NCBI GenBank assembly: GCA_050693875.1
Contig: JBOGWP010000049.1
Location: 1-37,242 of the forward strand
Direction: 5' to 3'
Source of the DNA: JBOGWP01 sp050693875
GTDB lineage: Bacteria; Actinomycetota; CADDZG01; JAHWKV01; JBOGWP01
DNA length: 37,242 bases
The notes under the pieces were generated by a model. The model was not told where the DNA came from and did no database searches. It saw only the letters and a list, made by a program, of their open reading frames with translations. Shown here piece after piece: positions 17,050 to 25,454 of the stretch (within the stretch, counting starts at the first letter, position 1; each line of letters begins with the position of its first letter). The translations under genes and the position numbers were made by a program.

Positions 17050-18337
17050 AAGCGGGTCCGGTCGGGGCGGTGAGCGGCAAAACCTCGCGCTGCGCCGGCT
17101 CGTTCACCGCGTCGAATCACTCGAAATCGGCAACGCCACCTCGTTCGACCACGGGAACCTCACCGTCGTCCCCGACGCTGCCGCGATGCTGTTCGACGAC
17201 CCGGCGATCGCGCGCGTCACGCTGCAGGTGGCGGCTCCGGGCGATCGCGTCCGCATCGTGAAGGTGCTCGACTCGGTGGAGCCGCGCACGAAGGGGCCCG
17301 GAGGGGGAGGCATCTTCCCCGGATTCGTGTCGGCAGCCCGGCCCCAGGGCCGCGGCGACACGCACGTGCTCCGCGGAATGGCGGTCGTGGTGGCCGGATA
17401 CCTCCCGAGGGCCCAGGAGGGGCTCGTGGAGATGCGGGGCGATGCCGCCGCCATGTCGCCGCTGGGCGACCTCCACAATCTGGTCGTCGAGTTCGAGCCC
17501 GCGCAAGACGCACGGTGGGAGGACGTCGATGCCGCGCTGCGGCTGGGCGCCCTCCGCCTGGCAGCGGCCGTCGCCGCAGCTGCCCTCGAGGCGGAGCCCG
17601 ATGAGGTGGAGGTATTGCCGTCGGATCCCTCCCGCGATGGCCTTCCTCGGATCGGCGCGGTGACGAACCTTCAGACCCAGGGCTCCTTCAAGGACGTGTT
17701 CGTCTACGGGAGGAGCTTCTCCGGATCGCTGCCGACGGTGATCGACCCCAACGAGCTCGACGACGGCGCCGTGGTGAGCGGCCAGTACGGGCACCCGGGG
17801 CTGAAGAACCCGACGTATGTGTTCCAGAACCATCCCGTGGTCGCGGCGCTCCGGGCCCGAGACGGCACCGACCTGACCTTTGCGGGCCTCGTGATCTCCC
17901 CCGAGCCTGTCGACCAGACCCAGAAGGAGCTCGTCTCCGCCCACGCCGCACGACTCTGCCGCGCGCTCGGGTTCGATGCCGCCATCATCACCAAGGAAGG
18001 GGGCGGCAACGCCGACGCCGACGTCACCCTCAAGATGGATGCCTTCGAGGATCTCGGCGTGGTGGGGATCGGCATCCTGAACGAGATGAGCGGGCCCCAT
18101 GGCACCGGGCCGCCGCTCGTCGTGCCCCCCGAACGTGCCAAGAGCCTGATTTCCACCGGCAACTACGACGAGCGGCTGGAGCTCGGCGAGGTCGACCGTG
18201 CGCTGGGCGGCGACCGCATCGACATCGTCGACGCGGAGGCGACGGCGGCAGTCGCGATCCCGACCGCTGCGTTGTACGGATCGCTCAACCCCCTGGGATG
18301 GGGACGGCTCACCGCTGGTATCGGAGGAACGCCATGA
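17030..18337 (+). CDS. grdE: Glycine/sarcosine/betaine reductase protein B, GrdE-type alpha/beta subunit
   Basis: 435 residues from ATG 17030; family similarity starts near HRVESLEIGNATSFDHGNLT (about residue 26), so the true start is uncertain and no good SD is seen. It matches GrdE through VTLQVAAPGDRVRIVKVLDSVEPRTK, GIFPGFVSAARPQGRGDTHV, VEPDE-like EAEPDEVEVLP, and GAVVSG...KNPTYVFQNHPV. In clostridia the proprotein is cleaved at an Asn-Cys pair just before DKNPTY, and the cysteine becomes the substrate-binding pyruvoyl group. Here Gln252-Tyr253 occupy that place, and the protein has a single cysteine elsewhere. It may therefore be uncleaved and use another chemistry or substrate. Its stop overlaps grdB by four bases. 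Confidence 0.85.
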   Translation: MGRKAATSGSGRGGERQNLALRRLVHRVESLEIGNATSFDHGNLTVVPDAAAMLFDDPAIARVTLQVAAPGDRVRIVKVLDSVEPRTKGPGGGGIFPGFVSAARPQGRGDTHVLRGMAVVVAGYLPRAQEGLVEMRGDAAAMSPLGDLHNLVVEFEPAQDARWEDVDAALRLGALRLAAAVAAAALEAEPDEVEVLPSDPSRDGLPRIGAVTNLQTQGSFKDVFVYGRSFSGSLPTVIDPNELDDGAVVSGQYGHPGLKNPTYVFQNHPVVAALRARDGTDLTFAGLVISPEPVDQTQKELVSAHAARLCRALGFDAAIITKEGGGNADADVTLKMDAFEDLGVVGIGILNEMSGPHGTGPPLVVPPERAKSLISTGNYDERLELGEVDRALGGDRIDIVDAEATAAVAIPTAALYGSLNPLGWGRLTAGIGGTP

Positions 18338-19641
18338 AGGTCGTGCACTACATCAACCAGTTCTTCGCCGGCCTCGGGGGCGAGGAGGAGGCGGGGCGCG
18401 GCCCCGAGGTCCGAGACGGCGCGATCGGGCCCGGCCGCAAGCTCGCCTCCCTGATCGCCCCCGGGCACGAGATCGTCGCGACAATCTTCTGCGGCGACGA
18501 CTACGCCGCGTCGACCCCCTCCGCGGCGAAGAAGATCCTCTCGTTCGCCCAGGAGGCGGGAGCAGAGCTCGTGGCCTGCGGGCCCGCGTTCTCGAGTGGG
18601 CGCTACGGCATCGCCTGTGGCCACGTCGCTGCCGCCGCCGCGAACGCCGGCATTCCGGCCTTCGCGGCGATGCACCCCCAGAACCCCGGTGCCGACGATG
18701 CTGCACCGGCCCCCGTCCTTGCCGTCGGCGAGACCGCCCGCACGATGGGGGCCGCGCTCGAGGCGATGGCCGGGGCAATCAGAAGGCTCGCCGCCGGAGA
18801 GAGGCTCGAGTCGGCCGTCGACCCCGCCCGCGGCCCCCGCCGCAACCGCCCGGCGGAGACCACCTCCGCGGCGCGCGCGGTTGCGCTCGCCGTGGCGCGC
18901 CTGCGCGGCGAGGAGGCCGAGACGGAGATCCCGCTGCCCGACTTCGGTAAGGTCAAGCCGGCCACGCCGATCGACGACCCCGCCACCGCGACCATCGCCC
19001 TGCTCACCGAGGGGGCACTGGTGCCGGAAGGAAACCCCGACCGTCTGGAGTCGGCCCGGGCGAAGAAGTGGCTGCGATATTCGCTGGAGGGCGTGGATGC
19101 GCTGGAGCCCGGCAAGTTCCAGTCCGTCCACGGCGGCTTCTCGACCGTCGCCGCCAACGAGGACCCCAATCGCATCCTTCCGCTCGACGTGGCCCGCGAG
19201 CTCGAGCGCGAGGGCAGGATCGGCCGCCTGCACACGGAGTACCTGGTCACCGCCGGCAACGGCACCTCGGTCGCCGACGCGTCGCGGTTCGGGGCCGAGT
19301 GGGCCGCCGATCTGCACCGCGCCGGCGTCCAGGCCGCCATCCTCACCTCCACCTGAGGGACGGGTACGCGTTGCGGGTCAACGCTTGCGAAGGAGCTCGA
19401 ACGGGCGGGCATCCCCACCGCGCTGTGCTGCAACCTCGTGCCGATCGCCCGGCGGGTCGGCGCGCCACGGGTGGTGCCCACGCGCGGGATCCCCTACCCA
19501 GCCGGCGACCCATCCCTGAACCACGCGCGCGAGAAGGCCTGGCGACGGCGGCTGGTCGAGACGGCACTCGTCGCGGTCTCGACGCGGGTATCGTCGCCTA
19601 CCGTGTTCGACCCCATGTCCCCCACGAAACAGACCAAATGA
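18334..19641 (+). CDS. grdB: Glycine/sarcosine/betaine reductase protein B, selenoprotein GrdB
   Basis: 435 residues if the in-frame TGA at 19354-19356 is read as selenocysteine (residue 341). The N-terminus MKVVHYINQFFAGLGGEEEA is nearly identical to clostridial GrdB. Similarity runs on through GPAFSSGRYGIACG, ALVPEGNPDRLES, VHGGFSTVAANEDPNRILP and HTEYLVTAGNGTSV to LTST-Sec-GTGTRCGSTLAKELE. It then continues past the TGA with ERAGIPTALCCNLVPIARRVGA and IPYPAGDPSL to the end at 19641. In protein B this Sec attacks the substrate C-N bond. The family motif is Sec-GTCTRC; here the first cysteine is Gly344, while Cys347 is kept. GGAGG precedes the ATG; both ends overlap neighbours by four bases. 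Confidence 0.92.
19368..19384 (+). promoter_or_regulatory. Probable SECIS hairpin of grdB
   Basis: GCGTTG at 19368-19373 pairs perfectly with CAACGC at 19379-19384, leaving the five-base loop CGGGT. The loop begins about 20 bases after the first base of the selenocysteine TGA (19354), within the spacing usual for bacterial SECIS elements, and has G in its second position as they require. This supports recoding over termination. Confidence 0.65.
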
Positions 19642-21068
19642 CCACGACCCGCCCGCGCATCCTCGCCGCCTCGCAGGTGCTTGCCCACGTCCCCGGCCTC
19701 GTCCGGTACGGCTCGAAGCCGAGTCGTGAGCTGGCGCGCAAGCCGGAGCTGGAAGAGCGGATCACCGCGAGCCTCCGCAGCTTCGACGAGGCTCTCGCCT
19801 ATCCCCCCCATCAGGCATACGTCGGCGGGCTCCATCCGCGCGACCTCCCCGAGCGACCCTGGGCACGCGCCCGCATCCCCGACGCGAGCCGGTTCGGGCC
19901 CGACGGGGAGATCATGCCGGAGCTCGAGCTCCTCGGGCTGCTGGCCGCGGTCGACGAGTTCGGGCTCGTGAAGCTGGACCGTCGGGTCTGCGAGGACGCG
20001 GCCGGTGCCCTGGGGTTGCACCCGCTCGCCAAGCGCTTCGATCTCGAGCGTCTGGAGCGGGCCGCAGCGGATGCCGAGGACGCAGCCGGCGAGCCGGGCG
20101 CACTCCACCTCAGCCTCGACGGGCGCCTCGCCGGAGCGATGCACCGAGCCCACGAGAGCGACGAGGCGCTCACGGCGATGGTGCTGCTCGAGAACCTGGC
20201 CTGCAAGGCCACCGCGGTGCTTGCCCTGCTCCGCCTTCTCGAGGACCACGACATCGAGCCCGAGAGCATCGACTACGTCATCAGCTGCTCCGAGGAGGCC
20301 GTCGGCGACCGGTACCAGCGCGGCGGCGGGAACATGGCCAAGGCGGTGGCGGCGGCCGCAGGCTTGATGCAGGCGTCGGGGGCAGACCTGAAGAACTTCT
20401 GCGCCGCGCCCATCCCCGCCCTGGTCGTGGCGGCGAGCCTGGTCAGCGCGGGCGTCTTCCGACGCGTGGCCGTCGTGGCCGGGGGATCGCTGCCGAAGGT
20501 CGGCATGAAGTTCCAGGGACACCTGAAGAACGAGCTGCCCGTGCTCGAGGACGTGATCGGCGGAGCCGCCACCCTCGTCGAGGCGGGGGGCGACGGACCC
20601 GTGAACGTCCGGCTCGACGCGGTCGGCCGGCACACGGTCGCCGCCGGCGGGTCGAACCCGCAGATCATGGAGGCCCTCGCCGTCGAGCCGCTCGTCCGGC
20701 TGGGCCTGTCGATGACCGATGTCGACGAGTACGCCACCGAGCTCCACGATCCCGACGTAACCGAGCCACAGGGGTCCGGGAACGTCCCCGAGCGCAATTA
20801 CAAGACCATTGCCGCGCTGGCCGCGCGGCGCGGCGACATCGAGAGGAGCGACATCCCGACGTTCATGAAGGAGCGAGGGATGCCGGGGTTCGCGCCGACC
20901 CAGGGCCACCTCGCCTCGGCTCTGTGTTACCTTCCGCACGCGCTCCGTCGCCTCGCCGCCGGAACGTCCGGTCGGGTGCACATGATCGCCAAGGGCAGCC
21001 TGTTCCTCGGGCGCATGTGCCAGCACTCCGATGGGATGAGCGTGCTCCTGGATCGCGCGGACGGCTGA
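19638..21068 (+). CDS. grdC: Glycine reductase protein C, beta subunit (GrdC-type, thiolase-like)
   Basis: 476 residues. In clostridia protein C takes the Sec-bound carboxymethyl group from GrdA and releases acetyl phosphate. GrdC features seen are ILAASQVLAHVPGLVRYGSK at the start, SFDEALAYPPHQAYVGGLHP, and a thiolase/FabH-like core with IDYVISCSEEAVGDRYQRGG, the candidate cysteine in KNFCAAPIPALVVAASLV (Cys255), and GHLASALCYLPHAL. The C-terminus is VHMIAKGSLFLGRMCQHSDG. It is slightly shorter than the roughly 510 residues I recall for clostridial GrdC. The ATG overlaps the grdB stop (ATGA). The usual partner grdD, the alpha subunit of protein C, does not follow, so either it is encoded elsewhere or GrdC acts alone. 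Confidence 0.9.
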   Translation: MTTTRPRILAASQVLAHVPGLVRYGSKPSRELARKPELEERITASLRSFDEALAYPPHQAYVGGLHPRDLPERPWARARIPDASRFGPDGEIMPELELLGLLAAVDEFGLVKLDRRVCEDAAGALGLHPLAKRFDLERLERAAADAEDAAGEPGALHLSLDGRLAGAMHRAHESDEALTAMVLLENLACKATAVLALLRLLEDHDIEPESIDYVISCSEEAVGDRYQRGGGNMAKAVAAAAGLMQASGADLKNFCAAPIPALVVAASLVSAGVFRRVAVVAGGSLPKVGMKFQGHLKNELPVLEDVIGGAATLVEAGGDGPVNVRLDAVGRHTVAAGGSNPQIMEALAVEPLVRLGLSMTDVDEYATELHDPDVTEPQGSGNVPERNYKTIAALAARRGDIERSDIPTFMKERGMPGFAPTQGHLASALCYLPHALRRLAAGTSGRVHMIAKGSLFLGRMCQHSDGMSVLLDRADG

Positions 21069-21138
21069 CGATCGCGGTGACGGGGGCCGCGGTCCTGCCT
21101 CGCGCGAAGCAGATGCTACGGAACAAAAGACTGAGACG

Positions 21139-21155
21139 GCCTCGCCTGGCGAGGC
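21139..21155 (+). promoter_or_regulatory. Hairpin in the grdC-grdA spacer
   Basis: GCCTCG at 21139-21144 pairs with CGAGGC at 21150-21155, with CCTGG between. It lies in the 121-bp gap before grdA, which holds no other gene. It could protect or adjust grdA mRNA level, since GrdA is usually needed in excess of the other subunits; this is inference. Confidence 0.35.
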
Positions 21156-21189
21156 TCGCCACGACGCAGACATGCGAGAGGGGGTGAAC

Positions 21190-21660
21190 ATGAGCATCTT
21201 CGACGGCAAGAAGGTCGTCGTGCTAGGTGAGCGCGACGGCGTGTCCGGCACGGCCATTGAGGCGTGCGTCAAGGCCGCGGGGGCAGACGTCGCCTTCACC
21301 GCCACCGAGTGCTTCGTCTGAACGGCCTCGGGGGCTATGGACCTGCAACACCAGGAGCAGATCAAGCGCCTCGCGTCGGAGCATGGGGCCGACAAGGTTC
21401 TCGTGATCATCGGATCCCCCGACCCTGAGAGCGCTGAGATCTCCGCAGAGACCGTGATCATCGGCGATCCGACCTACGCAGGCCCATTGACCGAGGCCCA
21501 GTTGGGCCTCGCGGTGTACCACATCCTCGAGCCGGAGGTCCGGGAGGAAATCCCGGACGACGTCTGGGAAGACCAGATCGGCGTGATGGCCGACGTTCTG
21601 GAAGCCGACGAGATCGGTACGGCGATCCAGGGGATGCGCGACAAGAACCCGAACAAGTAG
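21190..21660 (+). CDS. grdA: Selenoprotein A of the glycine/sarcosine/betaine reductase complex
   Basis: 156 residues with the in-frame TGA at 21319-21321 read as selenocysteine 44, the same position as in clostridial GrdA. The redox motif is ECFV-Sec-TASGAMDLQHQEQIK (Cys41-x-x-Sec44). The N-terminus MSIFDGKKVVVLGERDGVSG and the tail with VLVIIGSPDPESAEISAETV and IGDPTYAGPLTEAQLGLAVY are typical of the family. GrdA carries the carboxymethyl selenoether from protein B to protein C and is re-reduced by thioredoxin. A strong GAGAGGGGG site precedes ATG 21190. Just after the TGA a weak 4-bp stem (21324-21327 with 33-36) has the loop TCGGG, reminiscent of the grdB loop CGGGT but closer to the TGA than usual. 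Confidence 0.93.
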
Positions 21661-21677
21661 CCGAGGCGGGCGCGGCT

Positions 21678-21698
21678 CCGGCCCCAGGCCGGGGCCGG
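21678..21698 (+). terminator. Hairpin after grdA
   Basis: CCGGCCCC at 21678-21685 pairs perfectly with GGGGCCGG at 21691-21698 around AGGCC, 17 bases past the grdA stop. A very stable stem without a T-tract; it probably ends the grd operon. Confidence 0.6.
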
Positions 21699-21772
21699 CA
21701 CCGCTCCCGGACGCTCTTTGCCCTGCTTCCCAGACACCTCGTCGCGTCCGGGTTGTTTGCGTGGGTTCGGCC

Positions 21773-21802
21773 TTGAGACTGCAGGCACCTTTCCGATATA
21801 GA
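21773..21802 (+). promoter_or_regulatory. Candidate promoter for the lipoprotein gene
   Basis: TTGAGA at 21773-21778 and TATAGA at 21797-21802 are 18 bases apart, ten bases before ATG 21813. This is a sigma70-like arrangement in an otherwise GC-rich spacer. Confidence 0.45.
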
Positions 21803-21812
21803 TGCTTATCCC

Positions 21813-22493
21813 ATGCACCGCCCACGCCTGGCTGTTCTCGTGCTCTTTCTGCTCGTCGGCGCCGCCTGCAGCGGCACCTCCAACGACCCCGCCAAGGGCA
21901 AGACCGACCCGAAGAAGCTCGTCACGCTCCTCTCCATCCGCGCGGTCTCGACCAGCATCGGCCCGGTCGTCGTTGGGGAGGTGCGCAACCGCACCAAGAA
22001 GCCCGTTCAGGACGTCAAGGTGACGGCCCTGCTGAAGGACGAATCCGGAAAGACGGTGGGCCAGGGGTCCGGTTTCGTGCTGATCAATGTGATCTCTCCC
22101 TCGGCGAAGGCGCCGTTCTCGATTCCCTTCACGGTTGGCAAGACCGCCTTCAAAGTGGTCGAAGCGAAGCTCGAAGCGGTGGCGGGCGGGGGGGAGCGGA
22201 GCACCAAGCTCGAGATCGCCGATCAGAAGGGGCGGAGAGTCGGCCCCATCTACGAGGTTACCGGCAGCGCCCGCAACCCCGGCAGCACCGAGGTGACCTT
22301 TCCCAAGGTCGTCGCGACGTTCTACGACGAGGAGGGGTCTGTGGTCGGCGCCGAGACGGGCTTCGTCGACCAGGACCGGCTGGGCCCCGGACAGGCTGGG
22401 AGGTTCCTGATGACGGTTTCGGAGCGCAACAAGCTCATTCGCAGCTTCACGCTGATCTCGGAGGGTACGATCCCCCGCCAGCCGACCACCTGA
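21813..22493 (+). CDS. Lipoprotein with FxLYD-like beta domain
   Basis: 226 residues. The signal peptide is MHRPRLAVLVLFLLVGAAC with the lipobox cysteine at 19, followed by a Lys/Asp-rich linker. The mature part has two similar strand-rich halves: VVVGEVRNRTKKPVQDVKVT followed by ALLKDESGKTVGQGSGFV, and YEVTGSARNPGSTEVTFPKV followed by VATFYDEEGSVVGAETGFV. This GxVxNxT...V.F.D..G.VV..G pattern is that of FxLYD domains, which are found outside the membrane in many Gram-positive lineages and have no established enzyme activity. It lies downstream of grdA but with its own promoter-like sequence, so a link to the reductase is not shown. Confidence 0.75.
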   Translation: MHRPRLAVLVLFLLVGAACSGTSNDPAKGKTDPKKLVTLLSIRAVSTSIGPVVVGEVRNRTKKPVQDVKVTALLKDESGKTVGQGSGFVLINVISPSAKAPFSIPFTVGKTAFKVVEAKLEAVAGGGERSTKLEIADQKGRRVGPIYEVTGSARNPGSTEVTFPKVVATFYDEEGSVVGAETGFVDQDRLGPGQAGRFLMTVSERNKLIRSFTLISEGTIPRQPTT

Positions 22494-22503
22494 GTCGGAG
22501 TCG

Positions 22504-23886
22504 CTACTCCCCCGCCTCGGCTGCGGCCGCCTCGCTGGGGTACTCTCCCCCGCTCTCGCTCGCGTCCGTGGGCTCGCCGGCGTCCTGTCCCTGCCGAAGC
22601 CAGCCCATCTCGTAGAGGGAATCGCGCACGCGGATGCGCTGGGGTGCAAGCAGCTCGTTGCTCATGGTCCAGTCGATGATCTCCGACGCACGCTCCCGGC
22701 CCGCCGGATCGAGCCGCTCGTAGGCACGCATCCAGCCGGACAGGCCGGCGACGAACAGCTCGTTCGGCAGCTCCATCAGCACCCGCAGCCACGCCCCCGT
22801 CACCTTCCGGGCCTCCTCGTCGGGCAGGGCGAGCGTGACGGCCGAGATCTCGGCGAGCGTTTCGGTCCGCCGCGGCTCGGGGGTCGACGCATACTCCTCG
22901 ATCCGCTCCCGCATGCGGTTCGTGAGCGCCTCGCCCTCCTCCTCCCCGAGCAGAAGCACGAAGTGCTCCATGCGGGTGCGGTCCTCCCCGAGGTCGCGCA
23001 GCGCCGCCTCGGCGAGGTCGAGGTTGCGGTACACCTGCTCCCACTGCTCCCGGTGCAGGCGCAGGTCCAGCAGGCGCAGCCCGTCCTCGTAGGCGGCAAC
23101 CGCCTTGCGCAACGCCGACACCCCGCCGATCTGCGCGTAGGCCAGCCCGAGGTTGTTCTTGGTCAATGCGTACTGGAACGGCCACCGATGGCGCGTGTAG
23201 ACGCGCAACGCCTGCTCGAACGCGTTTGCCGCTTTCGCCGGCGCGTCGATCGCGGTGAAGGCAGTCCCCATGGCGAAGTAGAGCTGTGCCCAGACGTACG
23301 GGGCCTCTTGCGGGTCCGCCAGCTCCAGCGCCTCTTCGAAGCGCTCGATCGCGCGCGCGACGTGCGACACGTCGGGCCCGGACGAGAGCGCCTGTCCAAG
23401 GTTGAGGAGGGTCGTGACCCGCTGGCGAATGAATTCGGGCCCGGTGAAGTCCTTGAGGGCCTGGTCCAAGGCGTCCGAAGCCTCGTCGATGCGGCCGAGG
23501 TCGATCAGCGCGAGCCCGAGGTTGTTCATCGCCGCTCCGTGCTCACCCGGATTGATCCCAGGTGGGAACATCTCCCCGGCCTTTCGGAAGGCGTCGACGG
23601 CCTCCTCGCTCCGCCGCAGATCGCGCAGGACGCTGCCGAGGCCGTTCAGCGCCCGCGCCTGTTCCATCGGCCGGTTCGCCTGCTCGAAGAGCGACGCCGC
23701 CTGTTCGAGGGAACCGGCGGCGCGGGTCAGGTTGAGCTCCCTCGAACCGGTCGGGTTTTCGGATTGGGCGAGGCCGAGGTTGTAGCGAAGCACCGCGCGA
23801 TCGAAGACGCGGACCTTGAGGGTCTTTCGGAGACGCTCCTCGAGCATCGCGATCACGTTCTCGGGAGTCGGATTAGCGGTCGCCAC
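22504..23886 (-). CDS. TPR-repeat protein
   Basis: 460 residues from a GTG at 23886 preceded by GGAGGTGACTG. At least five tetratricopeptide-like helical pairs lie between residues 50 and 290, for example ALNGLGSVLRDLRRSEEAVD, AMNNLGLALIDLGRIDEASD, TLLNLGQALSS, AQLYFAMGTAFTAIDAPAKA and TKNNLGLAYAQIGGVSALRK. The C-terminal third is helical, without recognised motifs, and ends in an Ala/Glu-rich tail. It overlaps the end of the upstream HybD-like peptidase gene by 14 bases, so the two are coupled. It probably acts as a scaffold or adaptor for that peptidase or its client; no more can be said from sequence. Confidence 0.8.
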   Translation of the reverse strand: MATANPTPENVIAMLEERLRKTLKVRVFDRAVLRYNLGLAQSENPTGSRELNLTRAAGSLEQAASLFEQANRPMEQARALNGLGSVLRDLRRSEEAVDAFRKAGEMFPPGINPGEHGAAMNNLGLALIDLGRIDEASDALDQALKDFTGPEFIRQRVTTLLNLGQALSSGPDVSHVARAIERFEEALELADPQEAPYVWAQLYFAMGTAFTAIDAPAKAANAFEQALRVYTRHRWPFQYALTKNNLGLAYAQIGGVSALRKAVAAYEDGLRLLDLRLHREQWEQVYRNLDLAEAALRDLGEDRTRMEHFVLLLGEEEGEALTNRMRERIEEYASTPEPRRTETLAEISAVTLALPDEEARKVTGAWLRVLMELPNELFVAGLSGWMRAYERLDPAGRERASEIIDWTMSNELLAPQRIRVRDSLYEMGWLRQGQDAGEPTDASESGGEYPSEAAAAEAGE

Positions 23887-24388
23887 CAGTCACCTCCGCA
23901 GCCTCGGCCATCATCTCGTCGACAAGACGCTGGACCTCCCCGATCGCATGCTCGACGGCGGCTTCGACCGGCGGCGTCAGCCCGCGCTCGAAGCGCTCGA
24001 CGTCGACGGGCTGGACGCCCACGAGCACGAGACGCCCTGGCAGGATCTGCAGCGCCCGGGCCAGCATCAGCGCCTTCTCGGGCTTGGTGTAGTGCATATC
24101 CGCGAGGTAGTCGTACTTCTCCATCTCCGCCATCTCGTGGACGTCCTCGACCTCCGGGATGATCACCATCAGCGTGCCGGGCGGCCGGCCCTGGTCCACC
24201 GCATCGAGCACGATCAGCGCGTCGTAGCCTTCGAGCAGCTCCTGGACGAGATGGATCCCACCGATGCCGGTCTCCACGACCTTCACCTCGGGCCGCAGCT
24301 GCATCTGCATCAGGCGGTGAGCGACCTCGACGCCGAAGCCGTCGTCACGCCACAACACGTTGCCCACGCCTGCAACCAGGATCTTCAT
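23873..24388 (-). CDS. HybD-like hydrogenase maturation peptidase
   Basis: 171 residues. These peptidases remove the C-terminal tail of the [NiFe]-hydrogenase large subunit after nickel insertion. Features are MKILVAGVGNVLWRDDGFGV with Asp16 where E. coli HybD has Glu16, LIVLDAVDQGRPPGTL with Asp62, and a histidine at 99 in ADMHYTKPE near the position of the third ligand. All three metal ligands are thus plausible. The long in-frame extension upstream to 24427 is not needed. The gene is divergent from the moxR gene. A [NiFe]-hydrogenase large-subunit gene lies 12.5 kb away, making it a possible substrate. Confidence 0.85.
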   Translation of the reverse strand: MKILVAGVGNVLWRDDGFGVEVAHRLMQMQLRPEVKVVETGIGGIHLVQELLEGYDALIVLDAVDQGRPPGTLMVIIPEVEDVHEMAEMEKYDYLADMHYTKPEKALMLARALQILPGRLVLVGVQPVDVERFERGLTPPVEAAVEHAIGEVQRLVDEMMAEAAEVTGGDR

Positions 24389-24525
24389 CGCCGTCGATTG
24401 TATGCGGACCCTCCCGGGTCCATACACGCCGCCAGCCGCGGAGTAGATTTCAGCAGGACGAGTAGCATTGGACCCTCACGGCCCCTCCCCCTCGTCACCG
24501 GCGGCGCGCACCCTTGGAGGAAGGA

Positions 24526-25440
24526 ATGGGTGGGAACTGGTTCGAGTCGCTCGACGAGGTGCCGCGCGCGCTCCGGAAGGTCGGCTACCTGGCCGACGAT
24601 GCCACCGCCACCTCCGTCTTCCTCGCAAGCCGGCTGGAGAAGCCCCTCCTCATCGAAGGGCCCGCCGGGACGGGAAAAACTGACCTTGCCCGTGCCCTCG
24701 CCGAGGCCACTCGGCGTCAGCTGATCCGCCTCCAGTGCTACGAAGGCCTCGACGAGTCGAAGGTGCTGTACGAGTGGAACTACCGGAAGCAACTGCTCTG
24801 GCTTCAGGCGGAGCGGCTCCAAACCGCGCCGGACCCAGCGGCGTCTGCGGTGGACGGGGGAAGAGCGGGCGGAGGCAGAGTGGAACTGGAGGACATCTTC
24901 TCCGAGCCTTTCCTCCTCGAACGGCCGGTGCTCCAGGCGATCCGCTCCGAGGAGCCGTCGGTGCTGCTGATCGACGAGATCGACCGCATCGAGATGGAGA
25001 CGGAGGCCCTGCTCCTCGAGGTGCTCTCGGACTACCAGGTCACGATCCCCGAGCTCGGAACGGTTCGGTCGGCGACCCACCCGTTCACGATCCTGACCTC
25101 CAACGCCACGCGCGAGCTCTCCGAGGCTCTGAAGCGCCGATGCCTGTACCTCTGGCTCGACTACCCGTCCCTCGACCGGGAGCGAACCATTGTGCTGTCG
25201 CGCATCCCGGAAGCCGACGAGGTGCTCGCGGACCGCATCGTCCGGGTGGTGCGGTCGCTGCGCGGCCTCGATCTGAAGAAGTCGCCATCGATCGCCGAGA
25301 CGCTGGACTGGGCGCGGACGCTCGTGGAGCTGGGCATCGACGACGTCAACGAGGACACCGTCTCCCGCACGATCGGCACCCTGCTCAAACACCCCTCCGA
25401 TATCGCCAAGGCCCGGTCGGAGGGCATCGCCAGCTCGTAA
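24526..25440 (+). CDS. MoxR-family AAA+ ATPase
   Basis: 304 residues. Walker A is GPAGTGKT at residues 45-52, Walker B LLIDEIDR at 147-154, sensor 1 ILTSNATRELSEALKRRC, and YLWLDYPSLDRE follows, as in MoxR/CoxD proteins. LQCYEGLDESKVLYEWNY is the typical MoxR segment after helix 2. MoxR ATPases work with VWA-domain partners as chaperones that assemble or remodel metal enzymes and other complexes. The ATG at 24526 follows GGAGGAAGG. The VWA gene starts 15 bp downstream, a standard MoxR-CoxE pair. Confidence 0.9.
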   Translation: MGGNWFESLDEVPRALRKVGYLADDATATSVFLASRLEKPLLIEGPAGTGKTDLARALAEATRRQLIRLQCYEGLDESKVLYEWNYRKQLLWLQAERLQTAPDPAASAVDGGRAGGGRVELEDIFSEPFLLERPVLQAIRSEEPSVLLIDEIDRIEMETEALLLEVLSDYQVTIPELGTVRSATHPFTILTSNATRELSEALKRRCLYLWLDYPSLDRERTIVLSRIPEADEVLADRIVRVVRSLRGLDLKKSPSIAETLDWARTLVELGIDDVNEDTVSRTIGTLLKHPSDIAKARSEGIASS

Positions 25441-25454
25441 GGACATCGAGTCCC

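Noticed and set aside
19354..19356. TGA in grdB as a true stop or nonsense mutation
   Set aside because: It sits at the family's selenocysteine, similarity continues for 94 residues beyond it, a SECIS-like hairpin follows, and a second gene (grdA) shows the same at its own Sec site.
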